Shown: positions 1-9,052, counted from the stretch's first letter. The stretch is DNA of 64,000 nt from CAWCKS01 sp963763485 (GCA_963763485.1 CAVXOW010000006.1:62001-126000), one strand, 5' to 3'. Program-made: numbers and translations. The notes: generated from the sequence alone by a model not told the origin.

Positions 1-887
1 TCCAAGAAGATGCGTACTTCTGAGGCCGGTACTACCGGCGTGCCAAAAACGTACAGGCGTTGATCCCGTATCGCGAGCGCCTGAAGCGCATTGTATCGCC
101 GCGCCTTCGGTTGTTGCTGTGATTTAGTCGGGCGCCTCGCCCGAAATGTGTATGCCAGTTAAGTCAGCGTAAGGACGCCTTTACGATTCAATCTTCTTAT
201 TTCCTTATCCCTAACACCGCGCAGGAGGCTCAAGTTGCCTTCGCGAACCGCTTCCAAATGGCAACGCTGTTGAAACTCGCAGACACGGCAATGGTTGTTC
301 AACAACAACTTAGGCTGCAACTCGCCGCGTTGCATTCGAGCGATATCGTCCAGGATCGATTTCGCTGCTCTACTTCGTCCTTGCAACTTCACCGCTGAGC
401 TCGTCCCACCGCAACCTTGATAAATCACGCCGCGATCTGGCTCCTTTCCCTGGAGACGTGACAGCAGGGTCCCAACAGTGCTCAAAAACAATCGCTCCGG
501 CTCGCGCACTGTTGGGCCTTCGTAGAACAACAGCGGCTCGTAATGAAAATCGCCGAGTTCAGATCGGCCATCCACCCTGCGCAATCCATCTATCCGAATA
601 CTGAGTCCGTCGACATTCAGACTGCCATCGATGATCGCGCGATGCCCCAAGCGAAGAGCCTGAAAAGTGAGTTCGATGGAAGATGGAATTGTAGACGCGA
701 GGGCCTCGAGCTTCCCAACAGCGCCCTTTTTCGACTCGGCTCGCAACTCGGTGAGTGCTAATTCATAGGTGCTTCGAACACCGATTTGGCTCGAGAGTTT
801 CAGGTAAGCCTTGTAGCGACAGTAGACATAGCTGCGGAGCACGTCTGAACCGTTCGCAACAGAATGATCCGCTTCGTGCAGGCGCAT
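1..887 (-). pseudogene. TM0106-family RecB-like nuclease, broken by an in-frame stop (partial)
   Basis: From an ATG at 887 the frame runs 242 codons to a TAA at 159-161. It then continues in the same frame, open, to the window edge, with a conserved-looking continuation (LAYTFRARRP, then AIRDQRLYVFGTPV and VRIFLD). The segment before the stop has the Cas4-like cysteine cluster NNHCRVCEFQQRCHLEA followed by LSLLRG. This order (C-x2-C-x5-C, short linker, then a TFRxRR and a domain beginning xxLD) is what I know from TM0106-type RecB-like nucleases. The TAA replaces what is usually a Gln codon, so a single C-to-T change would explain it. Sequence here is lower in GC than the flanks (30 of 60 in one line counted by hand). 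The rest of the gene lies outside the window. I infer a disabled nuclease; suppression or a sequence error remain possible. Confidence 0.75.
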
Positions 888-1304
888 GACAAAGCTCTAT
901 GCAAGCGACCATGCGAGGGGGACGTGAGTGAGGGGCAAGTTAGCGCAACCATGGCCGAAACTCTCTGATAGAGTTGCGACATCGCGCATTGCGACGAGCC
1001 GACAAATCGGCAGCCACTTCGGGTTTAACCTCGCGCTCTTACGCGCGACTGGTCGCGAACCAAATCTGAATAATTTCGCCATACCACTTCGATCTGGTCA
1101 CCACGCAGTGGCGATCGAAAACGTCTCCACGCCCAGGTCTCTTCGAAACGGGAATATCTAAAAAAGCGGGCGGAGATTTTTGCGGGTCAGTCGAAAGGAA
1201 AGCAGAGTTTCACCACGCAGAGACTCCGGCACGACGAACGAAAGCCCCGATTTGCGGGCGTTTCTGCCCATACATCTTAAGAGACTGATATTATTGAATT
1301 ATTT
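888..1304. other. Intergenic stretch, no gene seen
   Basis: Between the start of the RecB-like nuclease remnant and the tRNA 3' end I find no credible coding sequence on either strand; the open frames here are short and without recognisable motifs. It holds the promoter region of the leftward nuclease gene. A weak GCCC/GGGC hairpin flanked by short A and T runs (about 1241-1263) could end tRNA transcription but is too poor to call. Confidence 0.5.
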
Positions 1305-1378
1305 TGGCTGGGGAACTAGGATTCGAACCTAGACAGGCAGAGTCAGAGTCTGCAGTCCTACCGTTAGACGATTCCCCA
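1305..1378 (-). tRNA. tRNA-Gln (anticodon CTG)
   Basis: Read on the minus strand it folds as a full cloverleaf: 7-base acceptor TGGGGAA/TTCCCCA, D arm around GTCTAACGGTAGGAC, anticodon stem GCAGA/TCTGC with loop CTCTGAC (anticodon CTG, reading CAG), T arm CTAGG-TTCGAAT-CCTAG, discriminator G and an encoded CCA end. It is 74 bases long including CCA. The 3' end faces the lower-GC nuclease remnant, the arrangement expected when an element has used a tRNA 3' end as attachment site. Confidence 0.97.
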
Positions 1379-1740
1379 ACAGCCCAAGCTGCTTAGGAGC
1401 CGCGCTTGACGCGGAACCTGCAACGCTCCTGCCGCAAGCGCGACTGCTTCGGCTGATATAGTTCGGCCCGCCGGTCCGGTCTACCCTCAAAACGTCGGCT
1501 GATCGTCGCGGAGGCTGCGCTGAAGCCGGGCCTGGCCCGCTCCGAATCCGGCTCCCGGCGGCCTGCCCATGACAGTTAGCAAAGCCTTAATCGCGCCATT
1601 AGGCCGCACTTTTCCGCCCCACGATACCGTTTCAGACAACACCCGGCAGAGGCTTAACGGTTTGTCGAGACAGCGTCGGCAATAGTCTGGTTTGGGCAGA
1701 CGCGTGGGGCCTCTCCCGCGCCGCAAACATACAGATCGAG
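1379..1740. other. Intergenic stretch upstream of tRNA-Gln and herA
   Basis: This 362-base gap separates the leftward tRNA gene from the rightward ATPase gene and must hold both promoters. I see no conserved motif, repeat or plausible small gene in it. Open frames crossing it on the minus strand are antisense shadows of the ATPase start. Confidence 0.5.
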
Positions 1741-3579
1741 ATGCAAAATCCCTCCACCGATTTCGGCGAAGTGATCTCGGTGCGCGGCTCGCAGGCGCGA
1801 ATCGGACTGAAGCGCGCGCCGCAGCAACCGAGCCCGTCCGAAATCCGTGCCACCGTCGGACGCTTCCTCAGCATTTCCAGCGGGCAATCCTCAATCATTG
1901 CGATGGTGACGGAGGTTTCGAGCGAAGGGCTCGAGCAAAACGACGCCGACAAGTATTTTGCGATCGCTTCCGTCGACCTGCTTGGCGAAATCAACAGCGC
2001 TACCGGCGCTCCAAAATTCCAGCGCGGCGTGACCGTTTATCCGGCAATCGGCGATGCCGCGAGCCCGATCGGCAACCAGCAGCTGCGCACCGTTTACGCA
2101 CGCGCTCAGAACGACGCGATCCATGTCGGCGCGCTGCAGCAGGATCCGTCGGTCAACGCCTATGTCGACGTCGACGAGATGCTGAGCAAGCACTTCGCGG
2201 TGCTCGGCTCGACCGGCGTCGGCAAGTCGAGCGGCGTGTCGCTGTTGCTCAACGAAATCCTGGTGGCGCGGCCGAATCTCCGCATCTTCCTGCTCGATGT
2301 CCACAACGAATACGGCCGTTGCTTCGGCGACCGCGCGCTGGTGATCAATCCGCGCACCCTGAAACTGCCGTTCTGGCTGTTCAATTTCGAGGAGATCGTC
2401 GACGTCTTCTTCGGCGGCCGCGCCGGCATCGCCGAAGAACTTGAAATCCTCGCCGAGGTGATCCCGGTCGCCAAGGCACTTTACACGCAATACCAGTCCG
2501 CCGACCGCGTCGGCCTGAAAAAGGCCGACCCGAAAACCGCGGGCTTCAGCGTCGACACGCCGGTGCCCTACCGCCTGCTCGACATAATCTCGCTGATCGA
2601 CGAGCGCATGGGCAAGCTCGAGAACCGCTCGTCGCGACTGACCTATCACAAGCTGCTGCAGCGGATCGACGCGGTGCGCAACGACCCGCGCTACGCCTTC
2701 ATGTTCGAGAATGCCAACGTCGGCGGCGACACCATGGCCGACGTGCTGTGCCACCTGTTCCGCATGCCGGCGAATGGCAAGCCGATGACGATCATGCAGC
2801 TCGCCGGCCTCCCGGCCGAGGTGGTCGATTCCGTGGTGTCGGTCTTGTGCCGCATGGCGTTCGATCTCGGGCTGTGGAGTGATGGCGCCTTGCGCCTGTT
2901 GTTCGTCTGCGAGGAAGCGCACCGTTACGCGTCGGCCGACCGAACGCTCGGCTTCGGGCCGACCCGCAAGGCGGTGTCGCGCATCGCCAAGGAAGGCCGC
3001 AAATACGGCGTGTTCCTTGGCCTCATCACCCAGCGTCCGGCCGAGCTTGATGCTACCATCATCTCGCAGTGTTCAACGCTGTTCACGATGCGGCTCGCCA
3101 ACGAACGCGACCAGGCGCTGCTGCGTTCGGCGGTGTCGGACGCCGCGGCAAACCTGCTGTCGTTCGTGCCGTCGCTCGGCACCCGCGAGGTGCTGGCGTT
3201 CGGCGAAGGCGTCGCGCTGCCGACCCGGTTGCGCTTCAAGGAGCTGCCAAGCTTCCAGCTGCCGCGCAGCGAGGCGACCTTGGCGACGGTGTCGAGCACC
3301 GATGGCCAGGACCACAAGTTCATCGAGTCGGTGCTGGACCGCTGGCGCGGCGCCACGACCCAGCGCGACCAGGCGCCGAACAACCCGATGATGCAGGAAC
3401 GAGCCGCTGCCGAAGACTGTGGAGTCGCCGATGCTGCAGCCGTCGATGGGCCTCGATTCCGAGCGCTTCTCGCTGCTGAAGAAGCCGCTGCGCTGATCCG
3501 ACAGGTCTGGCTGCCTTGGCCCGGCGCGCTTTGCGCGCCGGGGGCAACGACATTATGTTCGCCGACAGACAACCTTTAA
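1741..3579 (+). CDS. HerA-like ATP-binding protein (DUF87), probable C-terminal frameshift
   Basis: HerA/FtsK-superfamily ATPase. The N-terminal beta-barrel-like region (FGEVISVRGSQARIGL) precedes Walker A GSTGVGKSS at about residues 157-165, and Walker B LLFVCEEAHRY lies near 385. HerA proteins form hexameric rings that translocate DNA, often with nucleases. The reading frame runs to 3579, but the conserved C-terminus of Bradyrhizobium relatives (PMLQPS...SLLKKPLR) is seen in the next frame from about 3401 to a TGA at 3494-3496. Skipping one base near 3397-3401 restores it, giving about 584 residues. The printed C-terminus (about 60 residues, Ala-rich) is therefore probably an artefact of a one-base insertion. 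No nuclease partner lies directly beside it, so its role in this organism is open. Confidence 0.9.
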   Translation: MQNPSTDFGEVISVRGSQARIGLKRAPQQPSPSEIRATVGRFLSISSGQSSIIAMVTEVSSEGLEQNDADKYFAIASVDLLGEINSATGAPKFQRGVTVYPAIGDAASPIGNQQLRTVYARAQNDAIHVGALQQDPSVNAYVDVDEMLSKHFAVLGSTGVGKSSGVSLLLNEILVARPNLRIFLLDVHNEYGRCFGDRALVINPRTLKLPFWLFNFEEIVDVFFGGRAGIAEELEILAEVIPVAKALYTQYQSADRVGLKKADPKTAGFSVDTPVPYRLLDIISLIDERMGKLENRSSRLTYHKLLQRIDAVRNDPRYAFMFENANVGGDTMADVLCHLFRMPANGKPMTIMQLAGLPAEVVDSVVSVLCRMAFDLGLWSDGALRLLFVCEEAHRYASADRTLGFGPTRKAVSRIAKEGRKYGVFLGLITQRPAELDATIISQCSTLFTMRLANERDQALLRSAVSDAAANLLSFVPSLGTREVLAFGEGVALPTRLRFKELPSFQLPRSEATLATVSSTDGQDHKFIESVLDRWRGATTQRDQAPNNPMMQERAAAEDCGVADAAAVDGPRFRALLAAEEAAALIRQVWLPWPGALCAPGATTLCSPTDNL

Positions 3580-3588
3580 GGGATCGTC

Positions 3589-4272
3589 ATGTCAGCACCC
3601 GCCATCAGCCGTTTCCCCGTCCCCTCATTGAAAGAGATGCCCGAGGATATCCGCGCGAAAATCCTCGCGGTGCAGGAGAAGTCCGGCTTCGTGCCGAACG
3701 TATTCCTGGTGCTGGCGCACCGGCCCGACGAATTCCGCGCCTTCTTTGCCTACCACGACGCGCTGATGGAGAAGGACAGCGGACTGACCAAGGCCGAGCG
3801 CGAGATGATCGTGGTCGCAACCTCCGGCCTCAACCAGTGCCAGTACTGCGTGGTGGCCCACGGCGCGATCCTGCGCATTCGCGCCAAGAACCCGCTGGTC
3901 GCCGACCAGGTTGCGATCAATTATCGCAAGGCCGACGTCACGCCGCGGCAGAAGGCGATGCTGGATTTCGCGGTGAAGGTTTCGGGCTCGGCTCACACGG
4001 CCTCGGACGAGGATTTCGCCACGCTGCGCGGCCACGGCTTCAGCGACGAGGACATCTGGGACATCGCCGCGATCGCAGCGTTCTTCGCGCTGTCGAACCG
4101 CATGGCGAATGTCACCAACATGCGGCCGAACGACGAATTCTATATGCTCAGGCCGCGTGCCGAAGGCCTGATTATGGACCTCAGTCATCGGTGGCGGCGC
4201 CGCACCAACCCGGGAGATAGATCGCGTCCTTGCTCTTTGCAAATTGAAGCGCCCGCTCCATGGCTTTGCTGA
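3589..4272 (+). CDS. AhpD-like peroxidase-related protein (CMD family), C-terminal frameshift
   Basis: Carboxymuconolactone decarboxylase/AhpD-fold protein of the peroxidase-related type. The core motif QCQYCVVAH (about residues 82-90) carries the CxxC redox pair and the following His. The family reduces peroxides or acts as a thiol-dependent antioxidant. Start ATG at 3589 follows the upstream frame closely. The open frame runs to 4272 and would overlap the convergent ParB-like gene. After EFYML, however, the usual ending GRVPKA-stop is present one frame over, with TGA at 4169-4171. One extra base (the A at 4150) explains this. The corrected protein is 193 residues, the family's normal size, and no longer overlaps its neighbour. 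Confidence 0.88.
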   Translation: MSAPAISRFPVPSLKEMPEDIRAKILAVQEKSGFVPNVFLVLAHRPDEFRAFFAYHDALMEKDSGLTKAEREMIVVATSGLNQCQYCVVAHGAILRIRAKNPLVADQVAINYRKADVTPRQKAMLDFAVKVSGSAHTASDEDFATLRGHGFSDEDIWDIAAIAAFFALSNRMANVTNMRPNDEFYMLRPRAEGLIMDLSHRWRRRTNPGDRSRPCSLQIEAPAPWLC

Positions 4273-4832
4273 AGTCGCGCCTGATTTCCTTGTGCGGCAC
4301 CCGTCGGCGCAGAAAATCTGCCCATAGAAATTCGCTGAAGGGCGTCGTGTCCTTGGCATAGCCGCCCGCGCGGCGCAGTTCGCCCGCGACGCTTCGGTAG
4401 GGATCATCCTTGAGCCTGGCGACCGTCTCCGGAATGTCAGAGAACTGCCGCCTGACGCCTTTTTCGTCGTACGGGTGCACCCACCGGTGATTGTCCATCA
4501 CCACCCAGAATGACGCCCGATCAACCATCGAAAGATCGGCGACGATAGAGACGAGCACGTGCTCGACGCCCTCATCATGGAGAGCAAGTGCGAGGTGATG
4601 ATGGTCGATGACGTAGTAGCGGTCATGCAGTCCCTTTTATGACCGGGATCATGTGTCGTCCGAGGAGCTCTGCGCGCTTCTTGGGCTTATGTTCACGCCA
4701 GCGTTTGCGCTTCTCCTTGACCTCGCGCATTCCGACCGTGATCTGGGTCGGGCGCAACTCAAGGATCGGAATCGGCTCGATAATCAAGTCCCGTTTTGCT
4801 GGCATGATGCAATCTCTCCAATTTGTCGACAA
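4181..4832 (-). pseudogene. ParB-like nuclease-family gene split by a one-base insertion
   Basis: Two minus-strand frames (4832-4623 and 4558-4181) are halves of one gene of the small ParB-like (ParBc_2-type) family. The first half has PIPILELRPTQITVGM and ends VIKGTA-stop. Skipping one base in the CCC run at 4632-4634 (plus strand) gives VIKGLHDRYYVIDHHHLALA, which continues without interruption into LVSIVADLSM of the second half. VIDHHHLALA is the His-rich signature of this family. The corrected product is 216 residues. As sequenced it would make a 69-residue fragment. Its role is not established; ParB-fold proteins of this kind are thought to bind or cut nucleic acid. The break may be real or a sequencing error. 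Confidence 0.8.
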
Positions 4833-5034
4833 ACACTCTGACCGAACTCAATTTTTACGCGATCGGCGCCGGCAGGCCATCCCCGGCGGTCCCGCAACAC
4901 CGGCGAAATATTAGCCGCCCGCGCGGCCGTAAAACATCGCGCGGATTCGCTTCAAGACATTGCGACGCGCAACGCTGATCTCTGGCCCGACGCCAGGCGC
5001 AGTGCTAGACTTTGCCCGCCAGACCGGTGCCAGA

Positions 5035-5358
5035 ATGTCAGGCAGCCAAATCAAACGCGACTCTTCGACGGCGACCGACGGTGACCAGAAGGTCATCCCG
5101 TTCCGGCCGCGGACCAGCGCGCACCCGCCAACACCGCCAATCGCGCAGCCGAACGACCTTGCGGCCTACGAGCAAAGCCGTGAGCCTGACGACTATCGCC
5201 ATCGCATGATCATGAACGCGGCGGCCGGGATTTTCACGATCGCCCTGACCGGTTTTGGTATCTGGCTTGCCATGAGCATTGCCGACTTGCGCAAGACCAC
5301 CGATTGCCTGCTGGTCGGCCGGCGCGACTGTGCCATCATTACTGTCCACCATCACTGA
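5035..5358 (+). CDS. Small single-pass membrane protein, conserved hypothetical
   Basis: This is a protein of 107 residues if started at the ATG at 5035 (MSGSQIKRD); a longer in-frame start at 4960 exists but adds an unlikely extension. It has a Pro/Ser-rich cytoplasmic N-terminal half. One hydrophobic segment (AGIFTIALTGFGIWLAMSI, about residues 62-81) follows, then a short tail with two Cys (DCLLVGRRDCA). Similar short proteins are common in Bradyrhizobium, without known function. It stands alone between the ParB-like gene and the VLCFA operon, in the same direction as the latter. Confidence 0.7.
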   Translation: MSGSQIKRDSSTATDGDQKVIPFRPRTSAHPPTPPIAQPNDLAAYEQSREPDDYRHRMIMNAAAGIFTIALTGFGIWLAMSIADLRKTTDCLLVGRRDCAIITVHHH

Positions 5359-5591
5359 CACGGCTGGTCGATCGAGCATGACCTTATTATCGGGTGCATG
5401 CTCCCGCGATTCGCGGCATCGGCCGCGAGGCGCCGCAAAGCCGCCAATTGGCGCACCGAATTGGCCATTCTGCCGCCATTGAACTGAGCGGGGGCGTCCG
5501 TTATACGACGAACTGCCTCAAACCGTCGCTTGGCGCGCGGCGGCTGAGGGACACCGGTTGCCGATATATCGGCAATAAAATCAAAGGCTTG

Positions 5592-5873
5592 ATGATGTCC
5601 ACGTTCGATCAGGTTGCCAACATCATTGCGGAAACCTGTGACATTCCGCGCGACACCATCACGCCCGAGAGCCACGCCATCGACGATCTCGGAATCGACA
5701 GCCTCGACTTCCTCGATATCGCCTTTGCAATCGACAAGGCATTCGGCATCAAGCTGCCGCTCGAGAAGTGGACGCAGGAGGTCAATGACGGCAAGGCAAC
5801 GACGGAACAGTACTTCGTCCTCGGCAACCTCTGCGCGCGCATCGACGAACTGGTCGCCGCCAAGGGCGCGTGA
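5592..5873 (+). CDS. acpXL: Acyl carrier protein AcpXL for VLCFA of lipid A
   Basis: Specialised acyl carrier protein that carries the growing very-long-chain (typically C28) hydroxy fatty acid for lipid A. It has 93 residues (MMSTFDQ; the second Met at 5595 is an equal choice). The phosphopantetheine site is Ser37 in the GIDSLDFLD motif. Length and the C-terminal extension (KWTQEVNDGKATTEQYF) match AcpXL rather than the housekeeping AcpP. It heads a six-gene rightward operon (fabZ, two ketosynthases, alcohol dehydrogenase, lpxXL). The long upstream in-frame extension to 5394 is rejected because conservation begins here. The 230 bases before it should hold the operon promoter. Confidence 0.95.
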   Translation: MMSTFDQVANIIAETCDIPRDTITPESHAIDDLGIDSLDFLDIAFAIDKAFGIKLPLEKWTQEVNDGKATTEQYFVLGNLCARIDELVAAKGA

Positions 5874-5888
5874 TGTGCGCCGTCCGCC

Positions 5889-6377
5889 ATGCGCCTTGAA
5901 TACTTCCAGCTGATCGATCGCATCGTCGATCTCGACATCGGCGAAAGGACCATCAAGGTGGAAGCGACGGTGCCGACCACCAGCACCATCTTCGAAGGTC
6001 ACTTTCCCGGATTCCCGATCATGCCCGGCGTGCTGCTGGTCGAATCGATGGCACAAACCTCGGGCTGGCTGCTGGTCGCGTTGAACAAGTTCGAGCGCAT
6101 GCCGTTTTTCGCCGCCATCAAGGAAGCCAAGTTTCGGCATTTCGTGCCGCCGGGCGAGCGCATCGACCTCACCGCGCGCATCGTCCACGAGGGCTCCGGC
6201 TACGCCATGACGCAAGCCGCCATCACCGTCGGCGGCAAGCCGAGGTGCAGCGCGCAGCTGACCTTCGCACTCTCCCCTTTCCCCAACCCCCAGTTCCGCA
6301 GCTACATGGAAGAAATGGCCCGCCGCATCGAATTCCCGCAGCACGCCATGCCTCAAAGCTCGCTCAGAGACGGCTGA
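5889..6377 (+). CDS. fabZ: 3-hydroxyacyl-ACP dehydratase of the VLCFA pathway
   Basis: Hot-dog fold FabZ-type dehydratase, 162 residues. It removes water from 3-hydroxyacyl-ACP in each elongation round on AcpXL. The catalytic motif GHFPGFPIMPGVLLVESMAQ is present with His38 and Glu52. It starts 15 bases after acpXL and stops 9 bases before the next gene, so it is clearly in the operon. It is a pathway-specific paralogue of the housekeeping fabZ (not in this window). Confidence 0.93.
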   Translation: MRLEYFQLIDRIVDLDIGERTIKVEATVPTTSTIFEGHFPGFPIMPGVLLVESMAQTSGWLLVALNKFERMPFFAAIKEAKFRHFVPPGERIDLTARIVHEGSGYAMTQAAITVGGKPRCSAQLTFALSPFPNPQFRSYMEEMARRIEFPQHAMPQSSLRDG

Positions 6378-6386
6378 TCAAGGATC

Positions 6387-7586
6387 ATGGCTGGACAAGA
6401 CACCGAGAACTCTATCGAAACCTGGATCACGGGCATTGGGCTTGCCTCCTCGCTTGGCGAAGGCGTCGAGGCGAACTGGGATGCGTTGGTGAACGGCGAC
6501 ATCAAGGTCGACACCACGACCTTCGCGCCGTTCGTGGTGCATCCGCTGGCGCCGGTGAATTTCGACAAGCAGATCGCCAAGAAGGGCGACCAGCGGCAAA
6601 TGGAGCCGTGGCAGCGGATCGGCACCTATGCCGCGGGTCTGGCGCTGGAGTCCGCCGGCATCAAGGGCAACGCAGAAATCCTCGGCAAGACCGACATGAT
6701 CGTCGCCGCCGGCGGCGGCGAGCGGGACCTTGGCGTCGACAGTGCGATCATGACCGAGCGCAGCAAAGGTAACGCCGATCCGGCGCTGCTCAACAGCCGG
6801 CTGATGAGCGATTTGCGGCCGACGCTGTTCCTGGCGCAACTCTCAAACCTGCTCGCCGGCAATATCTCGATCGTGCACGGAGTGACCGGCTCGTCGCGCA
6901 CCTTCATGGGCGAAGAGGCCGCCGGCGTCGACGCCGTGCGCATCGCGCTTGCCCGCATCGCGTCCGGCCAGAGCGACATCGCGCTGGTCGGCGCCGCCCA
7001 CAATGGCGAGCGCAAGGACATGCTGATGCTCTACGAGTTCGGCAACTACAACCTGAAGGGTGGATTTGCGCCGGTGTGGTCGCGGGCGCCGAAGGGCGGA
7101 TTTGCGCTCGGCTCCGGCGGCGCGTTTCTCGTGCTCGAATCGAAGCGCCACGCCCAAGCCCGCGGCGCACAACCGTTCGCGAAGATTTCGCGCGTGATCG
7201 CCGATCGCGCGGCCCGCAAGCAGCCGGGCCGTATCGCCGCGAGCCTGGAGGGCCTGTGGGCGAAGCTGAAGATTGGCCCGGGCGCGACTGCAATCATCAC
7301 AGGCACAACCGGCGCGGAGCCCGCAACCGCCGAGGAGCGCACGTTCCTCAAGCACCACAGCGACATTCCGGTCCGTGCCACCGCAACGCGATTCGGACAC
7401 CTGGTTGAAGCGCAATTTCCGCTTGGGCTCGCGCTCGCTGCGCTCGCAATCAGGAACCGCAGGCTGTTTCCGCCCGGCGACAAGACCGGCGCCGAGATTG
7501 AAATGCCGGTGCCGCCATCCCAAATTGTGGTGGTTGGGACCGGCCACTGGCGTGGCGAGGGCATGGCACTGGTGGAGCCTGTCTAA
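6387..7586 (+). CDS. Beta-ketoacyl-ACP synthase homologue lacking the active-site Cys (FabF2XL-like)
   Basis: Thiolase-fold ketosynthase of 399 residues. Compared with the neighbouring FabF, the nucleophile position TACASG reads VTGSSRT (Ser169/170) and the NAHGT His motif is replaced by ITGTTGAEP. Only a GH corresponding to the third catalytic residue remains (RFGHLVEAQFP). It should therefore not condense alone. By analogy with KS-beta/chain-length factors it likely pairs with the active FabF encoded next and sets chain length. Position (third in the operon, 9 bases after fabZ) matches the FabF2XL gene of rhizobia. Catalytic loss is seen in the sequence; the partner role is inferred. Confidence 0.9.
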   Translation: MAGQDTENSIETWITGIGLASSLGEGVEANWDALVNGDIKVDTTTFAPFVVHPLAPVNFDKQIAKKGDQRQMEPWQRIGTYAAGLALESAGIKGNAEILGKTDMIVAAGGGERDLGVDSAIMTERSKGNADPALLNSRLMSDLRPTLFLAQLSNLLAGNISIVHGVTGSSRTFMGEEAAGVDAVRIALARIASGQSDIALVGAAHNGERKDMLMLYEFGNYNLKGGFAPVWSRAPKGGFALGSGGAFLVLESKRHAQARGAQPFAKISRVIADRAARKQPGRIAASLEGLWAKLKIGPGATAIITGTTGAEPATAEERTFLKHHSDIPVRATATRFGHLVEAQFPLGLALAALAIRNRRLFPPGDKTGAEIEMPVPPSQIVVVGTGHWRGEGMALVEPV

Positions 7587-7590
7587 GGGC

Positions 7591-7666
7591 GCGTATGTCC
7601 CGGAAAAGCTTGCCCTCGACCGCGATCGGGGGTGGGGCACGGGTTTTCCGATCGAGGACATGCGCA
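7591..7666. repeat. RIME-like palindromic intergenic repeat, copy 1
   Basis: Imperfect palindrome of about 75 bases with ends GCGTATGTCC and GGACATGCGC and inner arms CCGGAAAAGC and GGGTTTTCCG around a CGATCGGGGGTGGG core. Related copies lie at 10078, 34983, 39280, 53191 and, in degenerate form, 20857. Here it fills the gap between the two ketosynthase genes inside the operon, so it is transcribed and should fold in the mRNA. Confidence 0.8.
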
Positions 7667-7684
7667 AGAGATTGGGGACGTTCG

Positions 7685-8965
7685 ATGAATTCCAAACACG
7701 ATAAGGCCGGCCGTCCTGTCGTCGTGGTCACCGGCATGGGTCTCGTGACTCCGCTCGGCGTCGGCAAAACGGACAACTGGGCCAAGCTGACCGCAGGCGA
7801 GTCCGGCATCCGAAAAATCTCGCGCTTCTCAACCGAGGGGCTGAAGACGACGATCGCAGGCACGGTCGATTTCGCACCGAGTGCGATGCCAACCTCGACC
7901 GACCTCGCCGAATGGATGGCCGACCAGGCCGCGGAAGAGGCGATCGCGCAGGCCGGCATCGGCGCCAAAGCCGATTTTCCCGGGCCGCTGTTTGTCGGTG
8001 CAGCTCCTGTCGAACTCGAATGGCCACAGCGCGACGAGATTGCGCGCACTATCGGCGCTAGCGAACCGATCGACTATGACGCCGTGCTGCGCGTCAGCGG
8101 CGAAGAGAAATTCGCGCACTATCACGATCGGTTCCAGTTCGGCTCGATCGCCGACCATCTCTCCGACAAATTCGGTACCAAGGGCTCGCCGATCACGATC
8201 ACCACGGCCTGCGCATCCGGCGTCAGCGCGATCCAGCTCGGCGTCGAGGCGATCCGCCGTGGCGAAGCGGACGCCGCGCTGTGCGTGGCGACCGACGCCT
8301 CGGTCAACCCGGAAGCGCTGATCCGCTTCTCGCTGTTATCGGCGTTGTCGACGCAGAATGATCCGCCGGCGAGTGCGTCAAAGCCGTTCTCGAAGAACCG
8401 CGACGGCTTCGTGATGGCCGAAGGTGCCGGGGCCATGGTGATCGAGAGCCTCGAATCCGCGCTCGCCCGTGGCGCGCGAATTCTCGGCGTCATCGCCGGC
8501 TGCGGCGAACTCTCTGACTCGTTCCATCGGACCCGCTCGAGCCCCGACGGCAAGCCGATCATCGGCTGCGTGCGCAATGCGCTCGCCGATGCCGGCATTG
8601 AGCCGGGTGAGATCGACTACATCAATGCCCACGGCACTTCGACGCCGGAGAATGACAAGATGGAGTTTTTGGGCATCTCGACCGTGTTCGGCGATCGCGC
8701 CAGGGAGATTCCGGTGTCGTCGAACAAGTCGATGATCGGCCACACCCTGTCGGCGGCCGGCGCCATCGAAGCAGTGGTCTCGCTGCTGACGCTGGAGCAC
8801 CAGCGCATTCCGCCGACCATCAACTACGACATGCCGGATCCGGCGATCCCGTTCGACGTGGTGCCGAACCAGGCGCGCGACGCCAAGGTCACTGCCGCTA
8901 TGTCGAATTCCTTCGGTTTTGGCGGTCAGAACGTCTCGATCGTGATGACTCGCGAGGTCGCCTGA
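7685..8965 (+). CDS. fabF: Beta-ketoacyl-ACP synthase (FabF1XL-like), catalytic
   Basis: Condensing enzyme of the VLCFA pathway, 426 residues from the ATG at 7685. All three catalytic residues are present: Cys176 in TTACASG, His about 316 in NAHGT and His about 352 in MIGHTLSAAG. It elongates acyl-AcpXL, probably as a heterodimer with the Cys-less homologue just upstream. An upstream in-frame start at 7595 lies inside the palindromic repeat and is rejected. Weak ribosome site (AGATTGGGGACG) before the ATG. Confidence 0.94.
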   Translation: MNSKHDKAGRPVVVVTGMGLVTPLGVGKTDNWAKLTAGESGIRKISRFSTEGLKTTIAGTVDFAPSAMPTSTDLAEWMADQAAEEAIAQAGIGAKADFPGPLFVGAAPVELEWPQRDEIARTIGASEPIDYDAVLRVSGEEKFAHYHDRFQFGSIADHLSDKFGTKGSPITITTACASGVSAIQLGVEAIRRGEADAALCVATDASVNPEALIRFSLLSALSTQNDPPASASKPFSKNRDGFVMAEGAGAMVIESLESALARGARILGVIAGCGELSDSFHRTRSSPDGKPIIGCVRNALADAGIEPGEIDYINAHGTSTPENDKMEFLGISTVFGDRAREIPVSSNKSMIGHTLSAAGAIEAVVSLLTLEHQRIPPTINYDMPDPAIPFDVVPNQARDAKVTAAMSNSFGFGGQNVSIVMTREVA

Positions 8966-9052
8966 CCTCTTTCGCTATCAAGCGAGTTGACGCCGCCGCC
9001 TTGGGCGGCGATAGGCAGACGCGAGACTCTTACCCTTAAAGACCAGCCTGTT

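Noticed and set aside
1741..3579. HerA-nuclease defence pair with the neighbouring RecB-like gene
   Set aside because: The nuclease gene is on the other side of a tRNA, in the opposite direction, broken and of different base composition. Nothing shows that they form one system.
5394..5591. Upstream in-frame extension of acpXL
   Set aside because: AcpXL proteins start at MSTFDQ; the extension has no domain and covers the promoter region.
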